This document shows, piece after piece, positions 13,090 to 23,400 of a stretch of DNA of 64,000 nt (the first letter of the stretch is position 1; each line of letters begins with the position of its first letter). The stretch comes from Vitellaria paradoxa. Its lineage: Eukaryota; Streptophyta; Magnoliopsida; Ericales; Sapotaceae. The stretch covers positions 33,427,176-33,491,175 of the forward strand of contig CM034238.1 in assembly GCA_019916065.1 (NCBI GenBank). Reading direction: 5' to 3'. The notes under the pieces are model-generated. The model was not told where the DNA came from. It was given only the letters and a program-made list of their open reading frames with translations, and did not search any database. A program made the position numbers and the translations under genes.

Positions 13090-16000
13090 ACTCTTTAAAC
13101 TGCCCTAATTCTCATCTTGCTCGCTTTCAGCAACCCCGCCATTAAGTTGCTCGATATTATTCCTAAATAATCAGAACCGCCAATCTAGCCCCAACCATCC
13201 ACAGAGTATAGTGATCTTTTACCAGGCTAATCTTGAGTGGCTCGATTCGTTTTACATTCCTAGCTTATACCTACTAATCCCTTCTTCAAATTTTTTAGTA
13301 TGTATCATGGAAGAATGACACTTGATTAAATCAAAATATATATGTATTTGTAAAAAAAAATGTAAATAAATAAAAGAATTTTATTAATTAAAAATGCAGT
13401 ACAAAAAAAGGCATCAAGAGAATGCCATTACAGAAACCTCCCTACTCATCAAAAGGAGCCCTTTGCAAAGCTCATAAAAGGATCCATATCCGGCTCTATA
13501 CCCTCATTTGCCCAACTATACAATTGTGATAAAAAAAATTAATTTTGTATAAAAGCAATTTTCTATCTTGGAAGATTCTACAGTTTCTCTATTTCACACC
13601 AACAAAAGAAGGCAAAAGATAACCACCTTCCAAGCTTTCTTTTGCTTATTTCTCAAGTTAACACCACATTGGTGTGCTTGTGGCTAATATGGTTGTGGAC
13701 GCTTATAGAGCTAGGAGTAGGAGAGGCTTTGTTTTCAAGGTAAACTTTGAGAAGGACAATGATCACGTGGAATGGGATTTCCTTGATTATGTGTTGGAAT
13801 AGAGAGGTATTGGAACCAAGTGGAGGTGATGGATAAAAGGATGCCTAAATACCACAAATTGTTCGGTGATAGTAAATGGCAAATGATACAGACCCTTTTC
13901 TTGCATCTAAGGCCTTTAACAAGGAGATCCACTGTCTTCTTTCTTATTCACCCTGGTTGTTGATGTTTTGACTAGGTTGGTTGACAAGGCTACTCAAAAT
14001 GGAATTACTAAAGGAGTGTGCATTGGTAGGGATAAATTTTTGGTCTTACATTTGCGATTTACTGATAATACCATATTCTTCTCTTCAGACAAGGAAGAGA
14101 GTATTTTGTAATTGATTAGGATTCTTAAGTTTTCAAGCTAGTTTTAGACTTCATGTTAATCTTAATAAATCTTCATTCGATGGTATTAGCATGGACAAAA
14201 CAATTGCGGATAACATGCGTGGGCATATTGGGTGTACATAAGAATCATGGCCTCCGAAATATTTGGTACTTCCCTTAGGTGGCAACTCGAATTCATGTAA
14301 GTTTTGGGATCCTGTTGTGGACAGAATAGACTCCATAGATGGAAGAAATCTTTTTTGTCAAGAGGAAGGAGATTGACTTTAGTTCAATCAGTGCCATCTA
14401 ATATCCCTATCTCCTACATGTCAATTTTCAAAATGCTTCCAAAAGTGAGTCAGAAAATTGAATCATTAATAAGGAGTTTTTTTTTTTTTTTTTTCTTTTG
14501 GGAGGGCTGGGAGGAAGGTGGTAGGTACTATCTTATTAACTGGAAAATAGTGTCCCTTCCCAAGATATATGGTAGAACAGGGGTGGGACATATTACTACT
14601 AGGAATGATGTTTTATTAGCTAAATGGAGTTAGAGACTCAAGTTGAAACGAAACTCTTTTATGGTTTTCAATAATCAAAAGTAAATATAGGCTGTTCAAT
14701 AATGACTGGAATCCTAGCTTAACCATTAGAAGCACCTTGAGGAACCCATGGAAATGTATTTCCAGATGTTCCTTGTTTGTTGCCACTATAATAATTGGAC
14801 TTTGGGTAATGGACAGACAATCTTATTCTAGGAGGATAAGTGGGGGGGCAATCAATCTTTTGCTACTAAATTTCCAAATCTCTACGGTCATTCTAGAAGC
14901 TGAATTACACAATTTCTTTTACAATCTCCACTGACTCATCTACTCTTGCTTGGAATTATCCTCTCTTTCACAACTTATCTAAAAAATGGTTTTTTGAATT
15001 ACGAGTACTTCTTAATTTGTTGGAAGGGACTTTTATTAGACCATCTATTCCTAATAAAAAGTGTCGAGGGTTGGAATATTCGGGTGTCTTCTCTTGCAAA
15101 TCACTTTTTCAATCATCAATCAATTCCGAGGATTCAACCCCATTTCTTCTAGGTAAGATGATTTGGGAGGCAAAAATGCCAATTAAAATCTAAATTTTTG
15201 CTCGGTTAGTGGCCCATCAGAAGCTTTAATACCTATGATGTGCATCAAAAAAGAAGACTTCAATCATGCATATCTCCTTATTGGTGTGTAATGTGTAAGA
15301 ACAGTGGGGAATCCATTGATCATTTGTTTCTGCATTGCACGTTAGCTTCACATTTATGGAATAAATAATTTATGGAAACAGAAGGAAAGTGGGTGCATCC
15401 GCAAAGTTGTTCCACCATCTTTATTACCAATTTCTGGGGTTTTGGCAAAGAGAGGAAGGCTAGGACATTGTGGACTTGCAATGTGATATCGGTTTTGTGG
15501 AATTCATGGAAATAAAGGAACCATCGGATATTTGATGAGAAAGAATCAAGTGATCATGACTTGTGGGACAATTGCAAGTTCTAGGCATCTCTTTGGGCTT
15601 CAATTTCTAGTGACTTCAAAGGGACTCCCTTATTCCTATTAAATATGAACTGGATGAAATCATGTAGCTACAATTTGATTTTTGTTCTCTCTTAGCTTTT
15701 TCTGATTTTTTGTCTCTCACAATGTCAAGAGGTCACATGGGCCTCATTTGTATGAAACTTCTCTCTTTATTAATAAATTTTGAGTAAATTACACCTAGAT
15801 CTCCATTTGATAATTACACCTAGTACCCCTCAACATTTGAAATTGACAAATACCCCTTATTTTGAAATAATACTAACTCCCAAACCCCCTCCATTAGTTT
15901 TGCTGCTCCGCTAAAATTTTAGAAAAAAAACAATTACGCCCCTGACGTGTTTCTCTCAATGCACAATGCTCTCTCCCTGAGCTTTCCCTGTTCTTACACT

Positions 16001-19000
16001 CTCTTTACTCTCTTTCTTCTAATGTTTTTATTTTACCAAAGTTATAACAATTTATTTTATTAAAGTTAAAATAATAATTAATAATAATTACATAGTAAAA
16101 TTAAAATTAATAATAATTACATATTAGAATATTTATTTTTTAAAATATAAAAACTAATAATAATTATATACTAAAATATTGATTTTAATATTAAAATGGT
16201 TTATTTTTTAAAATATTTTATTAAATTATATTAATTTTATTAAATCTAATAATAATTTATTATTAAATTAAGTTATAGTAATATATTTTATTAAAACTAA
16301 TTATTATTAAAAATAAATATTTTTTACCATTAAATTAATTAATTTAAATACATTTTATTAAATTAATTAATCAAATAAATTTTAAATATATTTTATTGAA
16401 TTCAATTAATTTTATATTTTTAATAAATTACATATTTTATTTAAATAAAATTAATTTTTGTAAATAAAATTACATCATCAAACATCTTTTTTGTTTTTTT
16501 TCTAAGATAACTAAAATTAAAACAAATTAAAACAAAAACATTAAATAAAAACACTGTGCTCCACAACAAAGACAGAGGACGCCAAACGGGTCTGATCCTC
16601 CCATCTGTGAAGAACATTCATGGACTTAGCTAATCCCAACTTCGCACAATCTCGAACCGTCATGGCTGATGTCCAATCTCACACCTCTATGCCTGATGTT
16701 ATTCCAGTCGATTTTCAAGTCCAAATTGTGGCAATGGTGAACCCAAATGGTATTTGGGAATTTGGTATGCTTCAATTACGCAGGATGGAAAATTGGCAGT
16801 GAGAGATTTGAAAGGAGGAGTTGTGTGACAGACAGAGATGATGAGGCAGCAACGAAGGCGAAGTTGTTGGAGGAAGGAAACTTGGTGCTGATCGGTGGTG
16901 GCAGAGAGGTTGTTTGCACCACTGGTGCTTTCACTGGCGTCATCCAGTGCGCTGTCCATCCCACTCATCACTCTTTACACATCTCTCCGTATTTGGGGCT
17001 AAGTTCAGCTGCCTGTTTCAGTCCAAGCTCCACAAATCCCTCTGCCTAGCTCTCTCAAACTGAGCCGAAGCAAGGTTCCCCCAGCAATATTTCCACAAAT
17101 CTCTGGGAGATTGTGAAGAAGCACTAGGAATCAAGAACACCCATTTCAAGACCCTGCTTTGCAAAGGTAAGTTCTTGCTTAATCTCAATTGGAATCGGAA
17201 GAAACCCCGAGACATGGGAATCAGAAGAAACCCAGAAATAGGTGAAGCTATAGAGTCAAAGGAGAGAGAAAGTCAGATGGAGGAAACAAGAGAGAGAACA
17301 ATAGCTCGGTGTGAATAAATGCTAAAGGGTAAAATTGGTATATTAAAAAAAATAGCCAACGTAATCATAACAAAATACTAATGAAGGGGGGTCAAGAGTT
17401 AGCAACATTTCAAAATAAGATAGTATTTGTCAAGTTCAAATGTTGCGGGGTTTTTTGTAATTTATTAACTAAAAAAAAAAAAGAACCCTTTGAGTCCTTA
17501 GGGAAGACCCACTGAACCTCAAATTTGGAGAGTAATACGACCCATAGTTCCCTTGTCCATCCAAAGTGGATGAACATATGGTCAATCAATCCCTCTTCGC
17601 TCCCAGGTAGCCTGCATTTATTGACTAGCAAAAAGCCCCTCTTCTATAGGTCATCCATAGTTAGTATTCTCCCTTAGATCATGCACCATGCAAAAAAAAA
17701 AAAAAAAAAATCACTTTTGGGGTCACACCTTCCAACCATATCCTTTTCCATAGGAAATTAGATTCTTTGCTACCAAATAAGGTTGTGTAATAGGATTTTA
17801 TTTCAAAATTTCATGTCTTTGAAACTACCCATCAACCTTATAAATCACCTTCCACGAGCTTTCTCAAACTAATGAGCTCCCACAACTCCATAAACCTTGT
17901 TATTTCCCAATCATTAAGGTTCCTCTGCAGAGCTACCTCCATTCCTAATCCAACCAGCTAGGAGGCACACAATTTGTTACAGCAAATTCCTTATCCACGA
18001 ATAGATAAAATAACTAAGGATAGCGGTTCTCTAGCTTTCCTTTAGGATTCTATTAATGCTTCCAAAACTTGATTTTGGTGCTACTCCCAAGCCGCCACCA
18101 TATGTGCTCCTTGAAGTTTTGCCACCCTCTATGAATAGTAACCCACAGGCTAGAACCAACAGGTGTATTCATCACAATTGTTCATCACTCCCCCCAATCT
18201 GTCCCATATTTTTGCGTAATTATCTTCCACCACATTTCGTCCTCCTGACAAGTGTATCTCCATAACCATTTACCCATCATTGCCTCGCTAAACAATTTTA
18301 GGTTGTTTATACCAAGTCCTTCGTTTTTGATCGAGAGGCAAATCATTGCCCATCTACATTCCACGAACAAGTATCAATGATTTTGCCGCATTTTTCTAAA
18401 GGAAGCAACAATTCACAATTACCGTCCCCTTCCTTCTCAAATTGTCAATAGTCAAGATCTTGCCCTACACCAAGCACAAGTCACTTTAGGTAGAGTCCTC
18501 CACTCCCAAATTTCGCCCGAGGGCAATCCCCCCAACACCTCCCAAAAAAAAATGAAATAAAATAAACCACCATGTTGCGTTCATAGACTTGAGACACTCC
18601 TGAGCTTGTCAAGGTCCATCTAAGTTTGTTCTCTCCACCTTTTACCTTTAAAAGAGTACAGTAGTTGTATTAACCAGGTTACAACCTATCATGAATATGT
18701 CTTCAAACCCCTCCCTTAGACATCTTCCCCCAACCATCAATCCCCTAGGGCCATCTAGCTCAAATGTTCTTCCACACACCAGCCCTATAAGATCCATCAA
18801 CCACCTTAGTAGTCCACTCTCCCCCTCTCTAGCCCATGTCTAACACACACCATCCTTCTCCACAATCTCTCTTTTTCTAAGGAGTATCTCTAAAACCACT
18901 TACCCAATAGAGTCTCATTAAAGATCTTAACTCTTTTAATCCCCACTCCTCCCTCTCTTAGTGGTCAACACACTCTATCCTAATTTACCAAGTGAAATTT

Positions 19001-22000
19001 GAAAATTTCTCTCAGGCCTCCCTAAAGAAAATCTATTTGCATCTTCTCAATCCTCTCTGCCACCATCCCCAGAATTGGAAAAAGGGACATGTAGTAAGTA
19101 GGCAAGTTCACCAACATACTTTTAACCTCTTTGGATGGGTAACCCTTCCTCAATCCAACTGGCCTCCTCTAGAAATTTCCTATCACACCATCCTAGGTCG
19201 TACCCAAAATTTGTGGGGAAATCCTAAGAGTAACCCAGATAAAGAGTTGGAAGAAGTTTACACCCACAATTGCACACAAAGTGTTTATCTCCAAGACATC
19301 CCTTATTTGGAATCAACTCTGTCTTCCCCATATTAATATAAAACCCATAGACCGCCTTAAAGCATAATAGCATACATCTAAGGCATCCTGTCTGTGACAG
19401 GTCTGCAGTACATAACATAATTGAGTCGTCAGCAAACAATAAATGTGAAATAGCCAACTTGGACGAGTTAGTGCCTTCAACTGCAAAGCCATGCAAAAGT
19501 CAATCTTGTGACGACTTCATCAACATTCTCCTAAAAACCTTCATCATCAAGGCAAATAATAATAGAAAGATCGCATCTCCTTGACTAAGGACACTGGATT
19601 TCCCAAAAAAACCTACTAGACTGCCATTGACCAACACAAAAAATCTGACTATGGATATGCACCAAAAGATAATGGTCTGTATTTTCCCCCGATGCCCATT
19701 CTTTCCATAACATGCAACAAGAAACTCAAGCTCACATGATTATAAGCCTTCTCCGTTTAAAGCTTGCATATGGCTCTCGTTACCCTACTTTTGATCCTCT
19801 CGTCTACAATCTCATTAGCAACAAGCACCGCATCAAGAATTTGGCAACCCTCCTTAAAAACATTATGCGCTCAGACACTAGCAAGCCCACAACTTACTTC
19901 AAGGCTTAAAATTTATATAAGTTCTCCACCAAACTTATTGGTCTAAAGTCTTTTATATCCACTGCTCCCCTTTTTTGGTTATTAATACAAATATAAAGCT
20001 ACGGGAAGAAACCATACTAAGAGGTTTTTTTTCTCACCAGTTGTCATTCATTTTTCTCTCAACTTTCTTCTTCTTCTTTTATTATTTTCTTCCATCTAAT
20101 AAACGACAAATATCAAGAAAATAATTGGTCTTCCATCTTTTTCTTTTTCCTTTTTTTGATAGGCAAGAAAACTTGTATTAATAACAAAGAACAGTTATAA
20201 AGACAATGAGAAGTTCCCTTGAGTGAAATCTCATCCCAATGTAGGTTTATTAGCAACTTTCAATGAAGAAACTGTCCGAAATCTAAGCATACCGCAAGGC
20301 GCGTGCATTCAATGACTGCAATGAGGTTCACATTAACGGTGTGCCTCCATGAACGAGAGCCATCAGTTTGATCCTTATAGAATGGCACTGGAGTTCCAAT
20401 ACCAGCACTATTAATACAGATATCCAAACCCCCATATGTCACCAAATGTTTTTTAAAAGCAGCAGAGAGTTCTCCTGTTCATGAAATAAAGATTATCTCA
20501 ACCATTTAGAGCCAACAAACTTCTCATGAATTAAAATTTGAAAATTCAATATCAAAATAAACTATGCCAAAGTGTACATATGCAGAGTGTGCGACATATA
20601 TACAGTCCTTTTGGTTTCCATAAACTACAGCAAATTAGCTGGAATCAAGTTCCTTAATCATCTACCTCTTGCCAAACTAATGAACTCCAGAGCAAGAATA
20701 AAGTTCCTTTATCAGTGAACCAATGATGAAAAGTTGTTGAATTGACAGAATTTTTCATATTCATGATGTTTGAGTAAGCGGCTGGCAGTATGAGTAAGAT
20801 AATGTGAGGATAAAACAGTAGAACTTCATCCTATTTACTCGATGCTAAATTTACTTTTAGTTTACATATGATTTTCAGTTCCAAGAATGTCCATAAAAAA
20901 TAAGACCTATCCCCCCCCCCAAAAAAAAAAAAATCTAAATGAAATCCACAGATGTGCCAAGGCAATTGCATTTAGAGACACCAACCATGACAATTAATTA
21001 GGAAGACTGGTACTTGCCAATTATTTTTGTAAGGTTTTACAACTTAAAGCGTATCTGTTATATATCCTTGCCTAAAAGAAAGTACAAAGGGGTATTGGTG
21101 AAGCCTAAAAGTTGACGAAGCTTCAATGTCGGTGAAGCTTTTTTAGTTACCTAAAATACCTTTCAACCTTCTACCAAATTCAAATTTTAAATCAAACAAC
21201 TTCTAATAACTACCCTTAATTAAATTATTTTACAGATTTTAAATTTTTTAGCCACCACATTGTTTTACTTTTATACCCCTACTTAAATTACACAAATGGA
21301 GTGATCACCACATGTATTGTGTGTGCACACCTCTAGTAGTACATTATGAACCAAAGCTCACCATTTTGAAACCCTCAGCAATACTTAGCACCTCATTCTG
21401 ATGTGGTGGGTAGCAGTCAGTGGGATACCTCTAGTATCAAAACACAATAATAATATTTTCCAGTCATGAATTAACATCTCACATACCTTTATTGGTTACA
21501 TCACATCTTATAAACATGGCAGACGGAAATTCCAACACTGGATGGAATTTGGAATTCTCTTTTTGAACAAGGGCAGCAATTTCCTTTCCCCTTTCCTCAG
21601 AGAGATCAACAATTGTAACAAATATTCCCTTCTCTGCAAGAGCCACACTAAGAGCTTTACCTACACAAGGATCACAACAATATAAATATATATAAGAAAT
21701 TCACTATACTCAATGGATCTGGAGGGATTGCAACCAGATTAAGAGGGGGGGGGAGATGACTCATCACCGGAAAAAAAGATGACTCTTGTTCTTTTTGAAC
21801 AAGGGCAGCACCTTATTTGAAATTAACTATGTCTCTTACAATTTCAATTGCAAAATCAGTACAAAATTGCAGCGTCCATGCTTTATAATGTCATGGGAAA
21901 TTAATCCATTTGCATTCCAAATATTCAAATATCAAGCCCGCTTATCTCGTATATACGCACACATTAAGGCTTGGTTTGGGAACAAATTTAGCTATTTTTT

Positions 22001-23131
22001 TTAGCTAGCTAAATTTGTGTTTGGGAAGAAAAAAAAAAGTGACTTTTTTTGAGTTGACTAACTTGTTTTTATTAATTTGACATTTTATTCTTGAAAGTTT
22101 AAAAGAAAGTTAAAATGTAAGAAGGTAAATTTGACTAAGCACAGTTGAAGTAGCCGTTAGCTTGGCTAATGGCTACCAATGCCAAACGGAGCTTAAGAAA
22201 GATTCAACCATAAGGATCCGATTAGATGGTGCTAAAATTTCAGGGGAATAAGTTTTAGAGAGGTATAAGATAAGAGAGGGTATTATTTTTAGAGAGTTGG
22301 CCCACATTGATGTGATGTTTATGGAGGAAGATAAGTTTTGACTTAATTTGGATGTTTTATAAATAAGAAGGGGTGAATGATGAAAAAAACAGTCAAATGA
22401 CTCTTTTGCCCTTATGGTGTCCCAAACTTGGTTACCCATTAAATTAAATATTAAATTACAAAACCCACTCTATTTAATTATTTTTGGACAATTTGAAATT
22501 ATATTATTTGTTTCATTGAAAATTTAATTTTTTATAAATTTATTTAAAGAACTTTTTTTTAAATATATACTTTTGAATAGTTAGTTATTACCTAATTTTT
22601 TTTAATTATATTTATTTTGACTTGTTGCCTTATCTATTATTTTTTTTATTAACATTATATTTATTTTGATCAAATTAACCAGAACTAAAAACACAAAAAA
22701 CAAAGAATTTAAATGAATAACTTTTAGTTAGGGTTGAGAGTGTCCAAAAATTATCTTCCTTTTCTAAAGAGAGAGCAGGAAAGCTAAGAGAAGGGAAGAC
22801 GGGGCAAATATTTGCCATCCAAACAATAGCAAAAGATGGGACCGGGGTATAATTTTTGGGGGAGGCTTTTCCTCCACCCAATCGGGCCCTAAAAGAGGAT
22901 AATTATGCATGAACTCGAGGAAAGGCTCTGCAAAGTAGCATGAACACGATAGTCCGGTTTGAGTTCCATTACTTTCTAGTGCGTATTTGACATCTCTCTG
23001 TTAAATCACTTCGCGTGCACTTTCTAGTGCGTTCCCTGATAAAGAAAGGAAAGAGAAAGAAAAACGAAGGTTTTACCGATTCCAGAGGCACCGCCGGTGA
23101 CCAAAGCTGATAGGCCCGGTTTGAGTTCCAT
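2104..23131 (-). CDS. NQR: Short-chain dehydrogenase/reductase, NQR-like, partial split gene
   Basis: Five minus-strand exons at 23077-23131, 21487-21660, 20293-20474, 2378-2484 and 2104-2180 encode an NAD(P)-binding Rossmann-fold oxidoreductase. The start is the ATG at 23131; the protein opens [19 protein letters not shown]. Visible SDR hallmarks are the TGxxxGIG cofactor loop near residues 12-19, CDVTN ending exon 2, an NSAG motif in exon 3, and the catalytic serine in GSSSG with YSASK in exon 4. The opening, DICINSAG and INVLCPE-like blocks resemble Arabidopsis At1g49670 (NQR), in which the SDR domain is fused to a zinc-type quinone-oxidoreductase domain; that second domain would lie off the left edge, so the fusion is inferred. 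Intron 3 is about 17.8 kb and full of transposons. Exon 4 carries a one-base frame break unless an internal acceptor is used, so the allele may be damaged or the base may be an assembly error. Confidence 0.8.
2378..2484 (-). CDS. NQR-like SDR exon 4, with frame break
   Basis: From the acceptor GGTGCAG the exon opens IQIMQAAAK in frame with exon 3, but the conserved [14 protein letters not shown] and YSASK part is in another frame, so the 107-nt exon is one base too long. A second acceptor, GCTGCAG, ends 22 nt further on. An 85-nt exon 2378-2462 then reads [10 protein letters not shown] in frame and joins exon 5 in phase, at the cost of about seven helix residues. It contains the catalytic Ser and the Tyr-Lys pair. 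The donor is AAAG|GTTTGTG. Confidence 0.7.
2485..3105. other. Intron 3 sequence, no gene seen
   Basis: AT-rich intronic sequence between exon 4 and the gypsy fragment. Open frames on both strands over 2577-2895 overlap exon 4 or each other and have no recognisable protein features, so I treat them as chance. Confidence 0.4.
3106..4560 (-). mobile_element. Internally deleted Ty3/gypsy element
   Basis: Two direct repeats of about 310 bp (near 3106-3413 and 4249-4560) share blocks such as ATAACTACAATTCAGCCT and GAAGAAAATAGCCAA and act as LTRs. On the minus strand a primer-site-like TTTGGTATCAGA lies near 4230-4243, next to the right LTR, and a purine-rich CCTTGGGAGAAT adjoins the left one. The roughly 800-bp interior translates on the minus strand with stops. 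It reads [20 protein letters not shown] around 3890-3950 and a degraded LVRW-type chromodomain-like stretch nearer 3700, which is the C-terminal end of a gypsy polyprotein. Gag, protease and reverse transcriptase are gone. I found no matching target duplication. Confidence 0.7.
4561..5204. other. Intron 3 sequence, no gene seen
   Basis: Between the deleted gypsy copy and the next LTR. It has no coding signal that I trust. Part of it (4561-4650) repeats words such as CTCAAGCTCG and GAGCTCAGCTTGAGC, as does 3000-3105 on the other side of the gypsy copy. The gypsy element may therefore sit inside an older repeat. Confidence 0.35.
5486..9120 (-). pseudogene. LINE ORF2: endonuclease and reverse transcriptase, broken
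   Basis: The endonuclease begins near 9110 with LSWNVRG and continues with LQETKL (followed by two in-frame stops near 8945-8995), GGDFNMV and SDHFPLML. The reverse transcriptase shows [47 protein letters not shown] and RQGDPLSPF in 7691-7161. After a frameshift comes the LLFADDS catalytic box near 7050, then [11 protein letters not shown]-terminal zinc-binding region follows ([10 protein letters not shown], then [20 protein letters not shown]) around 5920-5780, and finally [12 protein letters not shown]. No RNase H domain is seen. Confidence 0.85.
9256..11412 (-). pseudogene. LINE ORF1 (DUF4283-type RNA-binding protein), broken
   Basis: Three minus-strand open stretches (11412-10858, 10761-10231, 10113-9256) form the first ORF of the LINE. 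The middle part contains a DUF4283-like region, with WVNKKW followed by [20 protein letters not shown] and then [12 protein letters not shown]. This is typical of plant L1 ORF1 proteins, which bind the element RNA. The last stretch is charged and poorly conserved. The breaks between stretches are frameshifts or stops; no CCHC knuckle is evident. Confidence 0.65.
11666..12308 (+). pseudogene. Gag-like remnant inside small LTR element
   Basis: The interior between the two LTRs opens with a short methionine-started frame at 11685. Stops interrupt it at about residue 14 and again after EEKVRGC. Its charged, tryptophan-containing stretch ([17 protein letters not shown]) resembles the N-terminal coiled region of plant gypsy gag proteins. 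Nothing recognisable follows. Confidence 0.4.
12683..13379. other. Intron 3 sequence with a CT microsatellite
   Basis: Pyrimidine-rich sequence with a (CT)n run at about 13042-13084. There is no coding region that I can support. Confidence 0.5.
13041..13085. repeat. (CT)n microsatellite
   Basis: An uninterrupted CT dinucleotide run of about 22 units, visible directly. Confidence 0.9.
13380..13680 (-). mobile_element. Possible minus-strand LINE 3' fragment
   Basis: This begins with AATTTTATTAATTAAAAATGCAG after an A/T-rich run and carries a minus-strand stretch similar in character to plant LINE 3' ends, with a short phenylalanine- and tryptophan-rich reading. The evidence is weak; it may simply be old repeat sequence next to the plus-strand LINE that starts near 13680. 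Confidence 0.3.
13680..15775 (+). mobile_element. Degenerate plus-strand LINE fragment (RT to zinc-binding domain)
   Basis: The fragment starts inside the reverse transcriptase (MVVDAYRAR, then [17 protein letters not shown]), passes through [17 protein letters not shown] near 13920 and a mutated catalytic box (LRFTDN in place of LLFADD) near 14050. The thumb region ([13 protein letters not shown]) lies around 14360-14400 and the zinc-binding region (MPIKI, then [11 protein letters not shown]) at 15170-15350. There are many stops and frameshifts. A T-run at 14479-14494 interrupts the thumb. The fragment is antisense to the host gene. Confidence 0.75.
15782..17470. mobile_element. MULE-like TIR element with possible captured sequence
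   Basis: The two ends are inverted copies of about 100 bp: TAAATTACACCTAG..CAACATTTGAAATTGACAAA at the left and, reverse-complemented, TAAATTACAAAAAACC..CAACATTTGAACTTGACAAA at the right, both running on to a CCATTAG/TCATTAG block. Inside are an extremely AT-rich stretch (16020-16510) and then about 750 bp of ordinary GC content that reads unlike a transposon. Long TIRs with unrelated cargo suggest a Mutator-like non-autonomous element (Pack-MULE). I could not find a 9-bp target duplication, so the superfamily is a guess. Confidence 0.5.
16620..17318 (+). pseudogene. Unrecognised coding-like cargo of the TIR element
   Basis: A plus-strand frame from 16620 reads about 60 residues ([10 protein letters not shown] onward, then [18 protein letters not shown]) to a stop. 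An overlapping frame continues from 16747 to 17049 ([18 protein letters not shown]). A third, from about 17060, gives [21 protein letters not shown] recognise no family. The base composition is far more balanced than the flanking element, which suggests capture of one or more host exons, now frameshifted. It could also be chance openness. Confidence 0.35.
17471..20010 (-). mobile_element. Degenerate minus-strand LINE fragment
   Basis: Read leftwards from 20010, the sequence gives RT motifs: the SLV-type start of the palm near 19950, then [20 protein letters not shown] at about 19440-19380. Further on, [20 protein letters not shown] and [20 protein letters not shown] lie near 18330-18200. A zinc-binding-like [14 protein letters not shown] lies near 17590-17540. 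Stops and frameshifts are numerous. Its 5' half is missing. Confidence 0.75.
20140..20245 (-). mobile_element. Short 5'-truncated LINE tail
   Basis: A T-rich run followed by TTTTTTTGATAGGCAAGAA and TTGTATTAATAAC is the reverse complement of a typical plant LINE 3' end with A tail. It lies about 50 bp downstream of exon 3 of the dehydrogenase gene, just inside the long intron. Confidence 0.5.
20293..20474 (-). CDS. NQR-like SDR exon 3
   Basis: Acceptor AACAG and donor GCG|GTATGC are both good matches. The exon encodes [20 protein letters not shown], the NSAG motif of the SDR active-site side, and then [13 protein letters not shown]. It ends in phase 0, at the point where the 17.8-kb intron begins. 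Confidence 0.85.
20475..21486. other. Intron 2 of the SDR gene
   Basis: A 1,012-bp intron with canonical ends. It contains a C-then-A homopolymer tract near 20912-20933 but no gene. Confidence 0.7.
21487..21660 (-). CDS. NQR-like SDR exon 2
   Basis: Flanked by AG (minus strand, after TGTAG) and GT (G|GTATGTG). It enters in phase 1 and leaves in phase 1. It encodes [20 protein letters not shown], the second beta strand with the acidic residue that usually selects NAD, and then [10 protein letters not shown]. The 174-nt length keeps the frame between exons 1 and 3. Confidence 0.85.
21968..22193. mobile_element. Tourist-type MITE with TAA target duplication
   Basis: Flanked by TAA at 21965-21967 and 22194-22196. 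The ends are imperfect inverted repeats: GGCTTGGTTTGG against AGCTCCGTTTGG. The 226-bp interior carries an inverted AACAAATTTAGCT/AGCTAAATTTGT stem near its left end. This fits a PIF/Harbinger-derived miniature element. It lies in intron 1 of the dehydrogenase gene. Confidence 0.5.
22214..22889. mobile_element. PIF/Harbinger-like non-autonomous element with TAA duplication
   Basis: TAA flanks the element at 22211-22213 and 22890-22892. Terminal inverted repeats are GGATCCGATTAGATGG and, reverse-complemented from the right end, GGGCCCGATTGGGTGG. The 676-bp interior is AT-rich with no transposase. It lies in intron 1 of the SDR gene. Confidence 0.6.
22947..22981 (-). repeat. Partial copy of SDR exon 1 start within intron 1
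   Basis: The minus strand reads AATGGAACTCAAACCGG, the same 17 bases that hold the true start codon at 23131. The context is similar on both sides (GATAGTCCGG against GATAGGCCCGG on the plus strand). The word ACTTTCTAGTGCG occurs at 22971-22983 and again at 23019-23031. This is a small local duplication next to exon 1. Confidence 0.6.
23077..23131 (-). CDS. NQR-like SDR exon 1
   Basis: The exon runs from the ATG to a GT donor (G|GTAAAA on the minus strand) and ends in phase 1. It encodes the N-terminus with the glycine-rich dinucleotide-binding loop TGGASGIG. Splicing to exon 2 completes GIGKA, as expected for the family. Confidence 0.85.
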
Positions 23132-23400
23132 TGCTTCCGGAATCTAGGGGACTGCGATAATCGACTCCCTTGGGTTCGTTTTACGCCTTAAATCTTCTTC
23201 CGATACTCTTTCACTTTCAAGAGTTGACTCCCATACGGATGGGAACAAAATAGTAACATCGAGTTGCCGTGGATATATCCGCCGCCGGCCTGAGAACCGA
23301 GAATATTTTTTCCATGAGTCCTGTTCCCCTAATTTATTCGGTCAAAAATTGTAACTTTGCAATAGGGTTTTTTTTTTTTTTTTGGGTAAACCCATATAGT
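23132..23400 (-). promoter_or_regulatory. 5' flank and presumed promoter/leader of the SDR gene
   Basis: Sequence upstream of the exon 1 ATG on the minus strand. It is GC-richer than its surroundings up to about 23330. No convincing TATA box or transcription start can be named. A T-run at 23370-23384 marks the change to the AT-rich repeat cluster. Confidence 0.35.

Noticed and set aside
13680..15775. Independent host gene with reverse-transcriptase-like domain
   Set aside because: Multiple stops and frameshifts and a mutated catalytic box; it is a decayed LINE.
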